Shown piece after piece: positions 35,644 to 44,733 of a DNA stretch of 64,000 bases. Numbering within the stretch: the stretch's first letter is position 1; every line of letters starts with the position of its first letter. Both the position numbers and the translations under genes were made by a program. The stretch spans positions 3,720,001-3,784,000 of the forward strand of contig NZ_CP095757.1 in NCBI RefSeq assembly GCF_023093535.1, given 5' to 3'. The notes beneath the pieces were generated by a model. The model saw only the letters and a list, made by a program, of their open reading frames with translations, did no database searches and had not been told where the DNA came from. The DNA is from Halovivax limisalsi (lineage in GTDB: Archaea > Halobacteriota > Halobacteria > Halobacteriales > Natrialbaceae).

Positions 35644-35971
35644 TTAGTGCCCTGATTTTGTCGGTTTGTAGCCCGCCTGGGTGAGCTCCAACAGCTGCGT
35701 CAGCACGTGTCCGGCGTGCTTTCTCGTGCACGTGCGATTGCTTCGCGGACTGTGGGCGGAATTGCGATACGGGTTTCGTCACCGAGACTGACGGTCCCTA
35801 CCCAAAATTCCGCCGGTTCCGGAATACTAGCTGTAAAATGAGCAATCAATTCTGGAGCGTCTCTTTCACATCCTCCAACGATGTGAAGTTGAACTCGAGT
35901 GTTTCCTCTATGGCCTGGTCGATGGGCTCCGGCTCCTCGTCTTCTCCATTCCGGTCTTCCACGTCAATCAT
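35644..35971 (-). pseudogene. Small gene broken by two frameshifts
   Basis: Reading the minus strand from ATG 35971 gives MIDVEDRNGEDEEPEPIDQA and an acidic protein to LEDVKETLQ. After one shift near 35843 it continues as LIAHFTASIPEPAEFWVGTV, then GDETRIAIPPTVREAIARAR. After a second shift near 35713 it resumes HAGHVLTQLLELTQAGYKPT and stops at 35644. All three pieces have good protein character and the sum is about 108 codons. Family unknown; the central strand resembles an AbrB-like hairpin only loosely. Confidence 0.65.
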
Positions 35972-36072
35972 ATTTCACGGGAGGGATCCGATCAATTAGT
36001 GTTTTGGGTCAGTATGCCCGGTGGTGTTCAGATAAGCGAATGTGGCCGGCACGAAAGACTCCGGGCGGGAAT

Positions 36073-36187
36073 AAAAGGGGCTGGTGTTCTCGGCGAACCC
36101 CGGCGACGCAAGAACCACAGGGAACGAACAAAGTGAGTGACCGAAGATCACAGCGAGCCGCGGGAGTCGAGAGTACCAGGGGCTTTT
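36073..36187. repeat. ~115-bp foldback element with imperfect terminal inverted repeats
   Basis: AAAAGGGGCTGGTGTTCTCG at the left end is matched, in reverse complement, by CGAGAGTACCAGGGGCTTTT at the right end (only the GGG/CCC core and two or three other bases differ). Interior arms also partly pair. The element ends with TTTTAAA, a TATA-like sequence about 100 nt before the RHH antitoxin gene. It could be a MITE-like element or a structured RNA. Confidence 0.6.
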
Positions 36188-36285
36188 AAATCGGTGCCAG
36201 TAGTCTGATTACTCGAAGTATTATCTGAACAGTGCCCTCGACACCGAGGCAAACGTTTAACCGTCGTGTGTACAAATGTACATCT

Positions 36286-36588
36286 ATGAGCTCGAGCAAA
36301 CGCGTCCAGTTTCGGGCCCCCGAGCAACTCATCGAACAGGCCGACGTCCTCGCAACCGCCGAGGATCGGGACCGGACTGACGTCATCATCGACGCCCTCC
36401 GGACGTACCTCAGTGAATCGACCGAGAGCGACGACGTCAAACGAGACATCGCGAACGCGTACTACGACGGGGTGATCGAGTATCCACACGTGAAAGCGAT
36501 CCTCGGTCCGAAAGAAGCGGAAAATCTCCGCCTCCTGAAAGACCAGCTCGACGATGACGCGCTCGCCGAGGAGATCGCGGATCTGTAA
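36286..36588 (+). CDS. Ribbon-helix-helix antitoxin
   Basis: A 100-residue protein starting MSSSKRVQFRAPEQLIEQAD, a typical RHH beta-strand plus helix, with RTDVIIDALRTYLSES as the second helix. The acidic C-terminal helix (EAENLRLLKDQLDDDALAEE) should bind the toxin. Start at ATG 36286 behind GTACAAATGTACA, itself a palindromic operator candidate (36270-36282). Its stop overlaps the toxin ATG. Confidence 0.85.
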   Translation: MSSSKRVQFRAPEQLIEQADVLATAEDRDRTDVIIDALRTYLSESTESDDVKRDIANAYYDGVIEYPHVKAILGPKEAENLRLLKDQLDDDALAEEIADL

Positions 36589-37088
36589 TGGTGCTGGTCG
36601 CCGACACATCGGCGCTGGTTAGCCTCGCTATCGCGGACGAGGGGACGCCGCTACGGCTGCTGTTTCGAGAGTACGACGTCCGTATCCCACCCGCCGTCGA
36701 ACGCGAACTGGAGGAAATCGCTGGCTACGACGATGCGCACGCGTCCGCAGCGACGAGAGCGCTCGATCAACTCGACGAAACACACGTTCAGGATCCCGAC
36801 ACCCATCCATCGTACCCGCTCGACGACGGCGAAACCGCAGCAATCGCACTGGCGAACGACACGACTGCGGCCGCGTTTTTGTGTGACGAGTACCACGAAC
36901 TTTCCACCGTCCACGCGCTGCTTTCCGAGTCACGCCTGCTTACGTCGCCCAAACTGTTGGAGGTATTCACGCTCCGGGGTGTCCTCTCGACAGACGATGC
37001 AAACGATTGTCTCGCCGAAATGGCGGACCTCCGGAGCTGGCGCGGTAATCCGTACGTCGAGCAGTTTCGAGAGCGGTTCGGAACCTGA
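36588..37088 (+). CDS. PIN-fold toxin (DUF3368-like)
   Basis: A 166-residue PIN-related protein of the COG2405/DUF3368 group. It has Asp in MVLVADTSALVSLAIAD, Glu in PPAVERELEEIA, the acidic YPLDDGETAAIALA segment and Asp in AFLCDEYHEL. It overlaps the RHH antitoxin by one base (TAATG). Expected to be a toxin RNase or an RNA-guided quality-control nuclease of the same fold. Confidence 0.8.
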   Translation: MVLVADTSALVSLAIADEGTPLRLLFREYDVRIPPAVERELEEIAGYDDAHASAATRALDQLDETHVQDPDTHPSYPLDDGETAAIALANDTTAAAFLCDEYHELSTVHALLSESRLLTSPKLLEVFTLRGVLSTDDANDCLAEMADLRSWRGNPYVEQFRERFGT

Positions 37089-37355
37089 CACCCTCACGCG
37101 GCTGAGGTCCTGGGCGCCTGCTGGTTGTTCACGAGCGACGAACCACTGTCAGGGCGCTGACCGCAGTTGCCGGGCTCGACGGGGGTTGATCCGAGCGTTC
37201 GGGCCGACCGTAGGCCACCGGCGTGTTCGACCACGGTGTCGGACGAACGGTGAGGCCGATCGCGGTCGCGGATCGACGAGGACTGCCGTCCGGGTCGCCA
37301 ACGAAACCTACTAGTACAGCCACATGCTAGGGAGTGACTACCACATTCCTCGGGC

Positions 37356-38909
37356 ATGGCACACACAGGAACGACTCCCCGGCAGCCGGATCGCCCCGAC
37401 CGCTGGCGACGGGCGACGATCGGTTTTCTCGTCGGCGCGGCGTGGCTCGTCGGGCTGGCGACCGTCGCGCCGCTGATCGGCGAGTTCGCCGTCGTCGCGC
37501 TCGCACAGGCGGTCATTCGGCACGCGCCCGGATGGGTCGCGACGACGGCCATCGACGCCCTCGGCTTCGCCGCGCAGCCGGTGCTCGTCGGGGGCGTCGC
37601 GGCCGCCATCCTCGCCGCCACGACGCTCGCTGGAGTTACCTGGCCGCGAGTCGAGTCAGTGATCGATCGGTCGCCGCTCGCTCTCGCCAACCACCGGACG
37701 ACCCTCAGCCTCGCCGGGTGTACCCTCGCGACGGGACTCCTCTTCATCGCCGCCGGGGCGCCCGTCGCGCTCCGCTCGTTCGCGGCGCTCGTCCTGGCCG
37801 TCGCCGCGCCGTTCGTCGCCGCGAGGATCTTGACCGACGCACCCGGGCCGGGGAACCGGCGGGGCTTCCTCCGGCGGGCCGGCGGCGTCGCCGCGGTCGG
37901 ACTCCTGTCTGCGGGCGCCCTTCGCGCAGTGTTCGATCGGCTCGTTTCGGACGCGACGGCCGAGCGGGCGGGCGAGGCGCTCCCCAGTTCCGTCGACCCG
38001 CCGACCGGCGACGCAGCCTACGACTTCGACGGGATGCCGAGCGCGGTCACCCACCCCACCGAACACTACGTCGTCGACAAAAACCTCTCCGACCCGGTCG
38101 TCGACGTCGACTCGTGGACGCTCGATATCGACGGCGCGGTCGAGGAACCCTACTCGCTCTCCTACGACGACCTGCTGACCCACGAGGGTCGCGTCGAACA
38201 GACGACGACGATGTGTTGCATCTCGAACCCGGTTGGCGGCGACCTCGTCGGGACCAGCCACTGGGTCGGCGTCCCGCTCTCCGAGCTGGTCGCGGCCGCG
38301 GCGCCGCGGGGCGACGCAGTCGACGTGGTCACCCACGCGGTCGACGGCTACAGCGAGGCCATCCCGTACGACCTGGTCGAACGCGAGGACGTCCTGATCG
38401 CCTACGGGATGGGAGATCGGACGCTCACGGTCGAGCACGGGTTCCCCGCCCGGCTGCTCGTCCCCGGTCGGTACGGCATGAAGATGACCAAGTGGGTCAC
38501 CCGGATCGAACTCGCGGCGGCGGATCACGACGCGTACTGGGAGAAACGCGGCTGGAGCGAACGGGCGGTCGTCAACACCGCCTCGTACGTTCGCGGGGCG
38601 GAACGACGGGGCACGCGCGTCGTGATCGGCGGCGTCGCCTTCGGCGGCCTCGAGACCGGCGTCGAGGAGATCGCGACCGTCGAGGTCAGCGTCACCGGCG
38701 GCGACCGGTGGCACGAGGCCGAACTCGAAGCCCCGATCGCACCGCACGCGTGGCGTCGCTGGCGCTACGCGTTCGACGCGCCGGATCGGTCGACGTTCGA
38801 CATCGTCGTCCGCGCGATCACCCGGGACGGGACGGTCCAGACGTCACAGGAGCGGGATGCCACGCCGGACGGCTCGACCGGCTGGCACCGCCGGCAACTC
38901 GAGGTGTGA
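37356..38909 (+). CDS. Membrane-anchored molybdopterin-dependent oxidoreductase (sulfite oxidase/MsrP-like)
   Basis: A 517-residue protein. Residues ~20-160 contain four hydrophobic helices. A twin-arginine-like segment (RRGFLRRAGGVAAVGLLSAG) follows, then the Mo-cofactor domain with the candidate Mo-binding Cys in TTTMCCISNPVGGDL and the pterin-contacting VGTSHWVGVPLSEL and YGMKMTKWVTRIEL. The C-terminal Ig-like dimerisation domain ends in RRWRYAFDAPDRS. This probably reduces or oxidises S/N oxides outside the membrane; the partner is unknown. Single gene. Confidence 0.92.
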   Translation: MAHTGTTPRQPDRPDRWRRATIGFLVGAAWLVGLATVAPLIGEFAVVALAQAVIRHAPGWVATTAIDALGFAAQPVLVGGVAAAILAATTLAGVTWPRVESVIDRSPLALANHRTTLSLAGCTLATGLLFIAAGAPVALRSFAALVLAVAAPFVAARILTDAPGPGNRRGFLRRAGGVAAVGLLSAGALRAVFDRLVSDATAERAGEALPSSVDPPTGDAAYDFDGMPSAVTHPTEHYVVDKNLSDPVVDVDSWTLDIDGAVEEPYSLSYDDLLTHEGRVEQTTTMCCISNPVGGDLVGTSHWVGVPLSELVAAAAPRGDAVDVVTHAVDGYSEAIPYDLVEREDVLIAYGMGDRTLTVEHGFPARLLVPGRYGMKMTKWVTRIELAAADHDAYWEKRGWSERAVVNTASYVRGAERRGTRVVIGGVAFGGLETGVEEIATVEVSVTGGDRWHEAELEAPIAPHAWRRWRYAFDAPDRSTFDIVVRAITRDGTVQTSQERDATPDGSTGWHRRQLEV

Positions 38910-39034
38910 CCGACCCGTCCGGTCGCTGAGTCGGGACCGCGACAGGTGATCACAGCGGTCACCGTCGTCGTCACACCGATCGTCCCTCGCACCGACGCGG
39001 CCGTCCCGACCCAGCGTGGTCATCGCAGCGATCG

Positions 39035-40333
39035 TTACGAGCCACCCATCGTCGGCTCCGGTCGCTCGTCGAGCGTCACCTCGACGGTCTGTTCCTCGCC
39101 GCCTCGAATCACGGTCAGCTCGACCGTGTCGCCGGGTTCGGTCTCCATCAGCAGGTACGAGAGCAGCTCCTCCCGCGAACTCACGTTCTGGCCATCGACG
39201 GCGACGATGACGTCGCCGCCGGTGGGGATCGGCCGCTGATCGATCGTCGTCGCGTCCTGGGCGCCCTGGAGGACGCCGCTGGCGGGCCCGTCCTCGACCA
39301 CGTCGACGACGTAGACGCCCTCGGTCACCTCGAGGTCGTTCGCCGCGACGATCGGTTGCGAGAGCGTGATCGGTCGAATCCCGATGTAGGGAGCGTTCCA
39401 CTCGCCGGTCTCGATCAGCTCGGGGACGATTCGCTCGACCATCGCGCCCGAGATGGCGAAACCGATGTTCTCGCCGCCGCCGGCGCGATTGACGCCGAGG
39501 ACGTCGCCGCTCTCGCAGTCGACGAGGGGCCCGCCGCTGTTGCCGGGGTTGATCGGCGCGTCGGTCTGGATCGCGTTGGGAAGCTGGCCCGCTCGAGTCG
39601 GCATCGTCCGATCCACCCCGCTGACGATGCCCGAAGTGATCGTACTCTGGAGGCCGTACGGGCTCCCGATCGCCGCGACGGGCTGGCCGGGCTGGGGCGT
39701 CTCGGTCTGGACGGGAAGCGCCTCGGTCCCCTCTGGCGTAGCCTCGACGCTGACGACCGCGAGGTCGGCGAAGACGGAGGTGCCGACGACCGTCGCCGGG
39801 TGGAGGTCGCCGTCGTCGAATCGGACGCCGATGGTCCCGCTCGTTTCGCTCTCGGCATCGTCGCCTCCGTCGGCGCCATCATCCGATTCGTTCTCGGATT
39901 CGCCCGGCGCGTCGCCGGTTTCAGCCGATCCGTCACCGGCCCCGCCGGCGTCGCTCCCGGGAACGCCGGGTCCGTCACCGGGTCCACCCGGCCCGCCCCG
40001 CTGCCGGCTCGGGTCGACGACGTGCTCGTTGGTCACGACGTAGGTCGTCCCGTTCTCCACGGCGTAGACGAAGCCCGAGCCGAGGCCGCCCGCCGTCTGT
40101 ATCTGGGCGATCGAGGCGATCGTCTCCTCGTAGAGCGAGACGTACCCGCACCCGCCACCGGTCTGGAGGGCCGTCGGGGACTCCCCGACCGATGCGGGGG
40201 TCGCCGATGCGGCCGCCGCGGTCGGCCCGGAAGCGGCCGACCCACTCGCTGTCACCGTCGCAGCGGCCATCGGGATCGCGGTGATCGTCGCGACGAGTAC
40301 GAGCCAGAATCCGATCGATCGAAGTCGATGCAT
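39035..40333 (-). CDS. HtrA/DegP-type S1C serine protease with PDZ domain
   Basis: A 432-residue exported protease. N-terminal signal or anchor MHRLRSIGFWLVLVATITAI. The trypsin-like domain has His in YVVTNEHVVDPSR, Asp in VFADLAVVSVEA and Ser in NPGNSGGPLVD, interrupted by a long Gly/Asp-rich loop between His and Asp (about residues 115-165). A PDZ domain follows (about 310-432, IGIRPITLSQPI ... PTGGDVIVAVDGQNV). Likely extracytoplasmic quality control. Start at ATG 40333. Confidence 0.94.
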   Translation of the reverse strand: MHRLRSIGFWLVLVATITAIPMAAATVTASGSAASGPTAAAASATPASVGESPTALQTGGGCGYVSLYEETIASIAQIQTAGGLGSGFVYAVENGTTYVVTNEHVVDPSRQRGGPGGPGDGPGVPGSDAGGAGDGSAETGDAPGESENESDDGADGGDDAESETSGTIGVRFDDGDLHPATVVGTSVFADLAVVSVEATPEGTEALPVQTETPQPGQPVAAIGSPYGLQSTITSGIVSGVDRTMPTRAGQLPNAIQTDAPINPGNSGGPLVDCESGDVLGVNRAGGGENIGFAISGAMVERIVPELIETGEWNAPYIGIRPITLSQPIVAANDLEVTEGVYVVDVVEDGPASGVLQGAQDATTIDQRPIPTGGDVIVAVDGQNVSSREELLSYLLMETEPGDTVELTVIRGGEEQTVEVTLDERPEPTMGGS

Positions 40334-40503
40334 ATCCAATCGTAGGTGCAATATTCCGGATATAACCGGAGCCTGCAAACCTAGAGACCAGTGGTTCGTC
40401 GCCGAACGATTCGCCGCCTTCTCGCCGGGTCGCCGCCGGATCCCCGGAACGGGAACCGGCCGTTCCCACGATTGCGTTCGCTCTGCGATGGTCGGTCTCC
40501 CAG

Positions 40504-42333
40504 TCAGTCACCGCGCTCCTCGAGTTCGGTCACGACCCCCGATGCGGTCTCGGTTCGCGGTTCCGCGCCGACCTGCATGGAGTCCTTACCGACGACGAGC
40601 ATGTTCGCCGTGCCGAACAACCCGCCCGTCGTGACGTCGTGGCCCCGGTCCTCGAGGCCGTCGACCAGGTCGTCCGGGAACGCAGCTTCGACGTGCAACT
40701 CGTTGTCGGCCTCGTAGGGGTACTGCGTCGACGGGAAGGCCGAACTCACGAAGCGGGGGTGGGCGATCGCCGCCTGAGCGGATCGACCGAAGTCGACCAC
40801 GTGGACGAACTGCTGGGTCTGGCCCTGCGGCTGGGTGTCGACGCCGGTGTTGCCGCCGCAGATCCAGACCTCGCCGTCGCGCGTCGCGAGGTATGGATTC
40901 GAGGTGTGACGGACCTTCTTGCCGGGGGCGAGCCGATTGGGGTCGCCCGCCTCGAGCGCGACCATCCGCATGCGATTGTTGAGGTGGATGCCGGTCTCGC
41001 CGACGACGAGAAACTGCGCCCCCAGGCTGGTCGTGACCGCCGCCGCGTTGCCCGCCGCGTCGCGAACGTGGAAGGTGCTCGTGTGGCCGGCGCCGCCGGC
41101 TCCCCGCTGTTCGACTGCGGGATGGACTCCCGGGTCGTCAGCAGCCTCGGGTCCACCGACTCGCGCGCCGCGACTCGCGTCCAGTTCGCTCGCGATCGGC
41201 CACGTCATCGCCGCGTCAAGTTCGATCCGCTCGCGCTGCCTGGCGGCGTGCTCGTCCGAGAGGAGGGCGTCGACGGGGACGTCCACTCGCTCCGGGTCGC
41301 CGACGTGGTAGTGGCGGTCGGCGAAGGCGAGTTTGATCGCCTCGACCTGGACGTGGAGGGCATCGACGGGGTCCATCGCCCGCAGGTCGAACCCCTTCAG
41401 CGTGTTCAGCGCTAGCAACTGCGTGATCCCCTGGCTGTTGGGCGGGTTCTGGTAGACCCGGACGTCCCCGGTGTAGTCGATCGAGATGGGGTCGACCAGC
41501 TCGGCCGCGAAGTCGGCGAAGTCCCCGCGGGTGAGGTAGCCGTCGCGTTCGTCCGAGAACTCGACGATGGCCTCGGCGACGGGGCCGCGGTAGAAGTGAT
41601 CGCGGGCGGCCCGGAACGCCGCGCTGTGATCGCCCGACGCGTCCAGTTCCGCGACGTAGGCGTCCGCGAGCGATTCGAACGTCGCCGCCATCTCGCGCTG
41701 GAAGACCGTCTCCCCCTCGCGGACGAGGCGGCCGTCTCGCTCGTAGATCGCCGCCGTCGCCGGCCGCGATTCGATCTCGTCGGCCCCGCGGTCGAGCCAG
41801 TCCGCCATCGCCGCGCTGGCCGGATATCCCTCGCGGGCGAGGCGGATCGCCGGATCGAGGACCGCCGGAAGGTCGAGCGCGCCGAACGCGTCCAGCCACA
41901 CCATCCAGCCGTCCCAGGCGCCGGGGACGATGGCCTGGTGGACGCCGGGCTCGCCCGCCCGATCTTCGAAGTCGGCGACCGACGCCTCCGATCCCACCGG
42001 TCCCACGCCGTCGAGGCTGGTCACGTCGCCCGATTCCGCGTCGTAGTACAGCGCCCAGGTTCCCCCGCCGAGCGCGGAGGAGAACCACGGCTCGACCACG
42101 CTGAGGGCGCCGGCCACGGCGACGGCGGCGTCGGCCGCCGTTCCGCCCGCCTCGAGCACCTCGAGTCCCGCCTCGGTGGCGAGTCGATGCTGGGAGACGA
42201 CGGCGACCTCGTTCGTCGACGCGTCCCGCCCGGTTGCGGCGACCGCCCGTCGATCGCCCCGCACGACCGCGCCGAGGCCGACCCCGGCAGCGCCCGCCCG
42301 GAGCACCGCCCGCCGGCCCGTATTCCTGCCCAT
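40504..42333 (-). CDS. Tat-exported gamma-glutamyltransferase
   Basis: A 609-residue Ntn-hydrolase precursor. Twin-arginine signal TGRRAVLRAGAAGVGLGAVV. The large-subunit opening (VVSQHRLATEAGLEVLEAGG) is typical of the family. The autocatalytic threonine beginning the small subunit is about Thr418, in GGAGHTSTFHVRD. A C-terminal GNTGVDTQPQ replaces the usual glycine-rich loop. It would transfer or hydrolyse gamma-glutamyl groups (glutathione-like or gamma-Glu-Cys thiols) outside the cell. Confidence 0.93.
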   Translation of the reverse strand: MGRNTGRRAVLRAGAAGVGLGAVVRGDRRAVAATGRDASTNEVAVVSQHRLATEAGLEVLEAGGTAADAAVAVAGALSVVEPWFSSALGGGTWALYYDAESGDVTSLDGVGPVGSEASVADFEDRAGEPGVHQAIVPGAWDGWMVWLDAFGALDLPAVLDPAIRLAREGYPASAAMADWLDRGADEIESRPATAAIYERDGRLVREGETVFQREMAATFESLADAYVAELDASGDHSAAFRAARDHFYRGPVAEAIVEFSDERDGYLTRGDFADFAAELVDPISIDYTGDVRVYQNPPNSQGITQLLALNTLKGFDLRAMDPVDALHVQVEAIKLAFADRHYHVGDPERVDVPVDALLSDEHAARQRERIELDAAMTWPIASELDASRGARVGGPEAADDPGVHPAVEQRGAGGAGHTSTFHVRDAAGNAAAVTTSLGAQFLVVGETGIHLNNRMRMVALEAGDPNRLAPGKKVRHTSNPYLATRDGEVWICGGNTGVDTQPQGQTQQFVHVVDFGRSAQAAIAHPRFVSSAFPSTQYPYEADNELHVEAAFPDDLVDGLEDRGHDVTTGGLFGTANMLVVGKDSMQVGAEPRTETASGVVTELEERGD

Positions 42334-42551
42334 GGCGAGTCCACCATCCCTGCGGTGTAATATCGCGGGGGACGTTTCGGTTTCCCAATCCGTCGTTACG
42401 GCGGCTACTCCGCGCGAACCACCGGTCGGGACCGCCGGCCGTCGTTCTGACTTCGACGGTCGAGCCGCGCCGACCGTTCCAGGTTCGCCGACGGACGACG
42501 GCAGACACCAACCGTCGGTTTCATGGAGATAGTCGACAGGATTGGACTACC

Positions 42552-43154
42552 ATGTACCCCGAAACCATCGAGACGGAGCGCCTCCGGCTCGAGCGCTTCT
42601 GTCACGAAACGGTCGATACCCTCGAGCTGTACGAGGGGTTCGCGGAGGGCCACGAGCCGGACGTCGAGGCGGTCTTCGAGTACGTCCCGCAGACGCCCTA
42701 CCGGACCCCGAAGGACGCCGCGGAGATGATCGAGGACGCCGAACGCCGTTGGGAGGAGGCCGATGGCGCGGAGTACGTCGTCCGCCCGAAGGAAGGTGAG
42801 GACGGCTCCGGCGAGCTCGCCGGGCTGACCACGCTCTCGACCGAGTGGGACCGACGCACCGGTCGACTCGGGCTCATCCTCCGGAAGCCCTTCTGGGGGC
42901 GGGGCTACTCGGGCGAGCGAGCGGCCGCGTTGATGGACGTGGCGTTCGACCGCCTCGACCTCGAACTGGTCACCGCCGGCCACAACGACGGCAACGAGCG
43001 CTCGAAACGAGCGATCGAGCGCTACGTCGACGCCCACGGCGGCCAGTACGACGGCGTCCTTCGGAACTGGGTTCCCATGGACGACGAGGTGGCCGACCTC
43101 CACCGCTACACGGTGACGCGCGAGCAGCGGGCGGCGGCGACCGAATCCGGGTGA
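42552..43154 (+). CDS. GNAT-family N-acetyltransferase (RimJ-like)
   Basis: A 200-residue acetyltransferase beginning MYPETIETERLRLERFCHET. The acetyl-CoA loop is in LRKPFWGRGYSGERAAALMD, and the following ELVTAGHNDGNERSKRAIERY is the usual RimJ/L-type motif B. Acceptor amine unknown. Start at ATG 42552, with the TTG-ACTACC region giving little ribosome-binding-site signal. Confidence 0.92.
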   Translation: MYPETIETERLRLERFCHETVDTLELYEGFAEGHEPDVEAVFEYVPQTPYRTPKDAAEMIEDAERRWEEADGAEYVVRPKEGEDGSGELAGLTTLSTEWDRRTGRLGLILRKPFWGRGYSGERAAALMDVAFDRLDLELVTAGHNDGNERSKRAIERYVDAHGGQYDGVLRNWVPMDDEVADLHRYTVTREQRAAATESG

Positions 43155-43199
43155 CGGCACGTTAGTTGCGTCGCCGGCACCTCGCCTCCGGTGACAGGT

Positions 43200-43445
43200 T
43201 CACTCGTCGACCGACCGCCGCCGGGTCGCCGCCCCGTAGACGTTGACCGCGAGGACGACGAAGATCACCCACCCGACGAAGGTGTAGACGACTCCCGTCC
43301 CCTGCAGCCGGTAGGTTTCGCCGACGGAACCCCCGTGGGCCATCCCCTCGAGGAGGCTCGCGACGCCCGCGGCGACGAACAGGGTGGCGGCGGTTCCGCC
43401 CGCCGCGTACAGCGCGATCGTTCTCGCGACGTCGGTTCCGTTCAT
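43200..43445 (-). CDS. Small two-TM membrane protein
   Basis: An 81-residue protein with two hydrophobic helices (IALYAAGGTAATLFVAAGVA and VVYTFVGWVIFVVLAVNVYG) separated by an Ala/Gly/His loop. A charged RRRSVDE tail follows. Start at ATG 43445. No family recognised. Confidence 0.7.
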   Translation of the reverse strand: MNGTDVARTIALYAAGGTAATLFVAAGVASLLEGMAHGGSVGETYRLQGTGVVYTFVGWVIFVVLAVNVYGAATRRRSVDE

Positions 43446-43615
43446 ACCCGGGTTCGACGGTTCATCCGTGAAAGTCCTTCGACTCGAACGGTTCGGACCG
43501 CATCGAGCGAGCGATGCCCTGGCCGGGATCGGGGCTGTGTTCGGCCGATATCGAACGACCGGGTCCTGTCCATTGCCGGCGTCGGCGTTATCCGTGCCGA
43601 GGCCGAATGAATTGT

Positions 43616-43855
43616 ATGAACGTTCCACAACCACTCAGAGACCCAGCGCGTCGCGACATCGCCGTTCGAACGGTCGACGACGACGACCGAAGCGCCATCA
43701 TCGTCGATTTCGGCCCGGACGCCGGCGAGGGTGCCGTCGACGTCGTCGGAGACACGGTACTCGTCGTCACCGAGGATGGCCAGTTCGAGTTCGATCTCCC
43801 GCCCGAAGCGTCGTCGGTGACCGAACGCAACGGCGTCGTGACCATCTCGACGTGA
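43616..43855 (+). CDS. Hsp20-like / DUF7127-type small protein
   Basis: A 79-residue beta-rich protein starting MNVPQPLRDPARRDIAVRTV. VDVVGDTVLVVTEDGQFEFD and the ending ERNGVVTIST resemble the last strands of an alpha-crystallin-like domain. Start at ATG 43616; an ATG three codons earlier (43607) is possible. It is probably a small chaperone-like or regulatory protein. Function unknown. Confidence 0.7.
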   Translation: MNVPQPLRDPARRDIAVRTVDDDDRSAIIVDFGPDAGEGAVDVVGDTVLVVTEDGQFEFDLPPEASSVTERNGVVTIST

Positions 43856-44267
43856 GCACACCGTCGCGTCGGCACCGGTCATTGTAGAGACCGCACGTCG
43901 CACGTCCGACCGTGCTGACGAACCCGATCCTGATTCAGCCGCGATGCGCGACTCCGAACCGATCACGCTCGTCTGAATACGACTTGCTACGGTAGTTCTG
44001 CGTTCCGACGGTTTCGGCGCCAGGCTGCGACCGGAGAGTACCAGTTCTCTGCCCCAATCCGGCGACGCCCGTCCGAGAGCCGGCAGCCCGAGAGACACCC
44101 TTCGGCACGAACGATCTGCACGCGCCAGCCACGACCAGGGTGCGGACGGACGCGTTCCGAGGAACGGCCCTGTCGACCCCCAGCTGCGACCCATCGGCCG
44201 AAACGACTGTCTTCTACTATTACGTCGATGCAATAAATTTATCTAATCCGGTCACGTTTGTCATCCC
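43856..44267. other. Intergenic region without recognisable gene
   Basis: 412 bp with no supportable gene. Open frames are Arg/Ser-rich. The last ~40 bp (TTACGTCGATGCAATAAATT) are AT-rich with TATA-like boxes close to the PadR gene start at 44268, consistent with its promoter. Confidence 0.5.
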
Positions 44268-44567
44268 ATGCACGACCTGACTGGATTCCAGCGCGACCTC
44301 CTCTTTATCACCGCCGGGCTGACCGAGCCTCACGGGCTGGCGATCAAAGACGAACTCGAAACGTACTACGAGTCGGAGGTCCAGCACGGCCACCTCTATC
44401 CGAACCTCGACACTCTCGTCGAGAAAGGCCTCCTGAAGAAGGGCTCGAAGGACAAGCGAACCAACGTCTACACCGTCACCAGCCGCGGTCATCGCGAGCT
44501 CGAATCCCGCCGCGAGTGGGAGGAATCCTTCCTCGGCGACGCGCTGGAGCTCGAAATCGAGTCCTGA
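44268..44567 (+). CDS. PadR-family transcriptional regulator
   Basis: A 99-residue winged-helix regulator. The family opening is MHDLTGFQRDLLFITAGLTE, with the recognition region HGHLYPNLDTLVEKGLLKKG and the wing DKRTNVYTVTSRGHRELE. It lacks the long C-terminal helix of larger PadR proteins. Probably a repressor; its target may be itself or a neighbour. Confidence 0.92.
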   Translation: MHDLTGFQRDLLFITAGLTEPHGLAIKDELETYYESEVQHGHLYPNLDTLVEKGLLKKGSKDKRTNVYTVTSRGHRELESRREWEESFLGDALELEIES

Positions 44568-44733
44568 GACTGCCGACCGTCGGCATCCCACTCTCCCCAT
44601 CTCGCCCGGGCGAGACGCGGTCGCCCACCGGACCCGTTTTCATCCGATCCACCGACGCTCACCTCGCTCGGCGCGACCAGTTCGACCGATACAGTTGAGT
44701 CCCCCGCGCGAATTGGCACCAACCACGTAGGGT

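Noticed and set aside
35899-36189. Plus-strand 96-codon frame over the pseudogene and foldback element
   Set aside because: Composition is not protein-like and the sequence is better explained by the foldback element and the antisense pseudogene.
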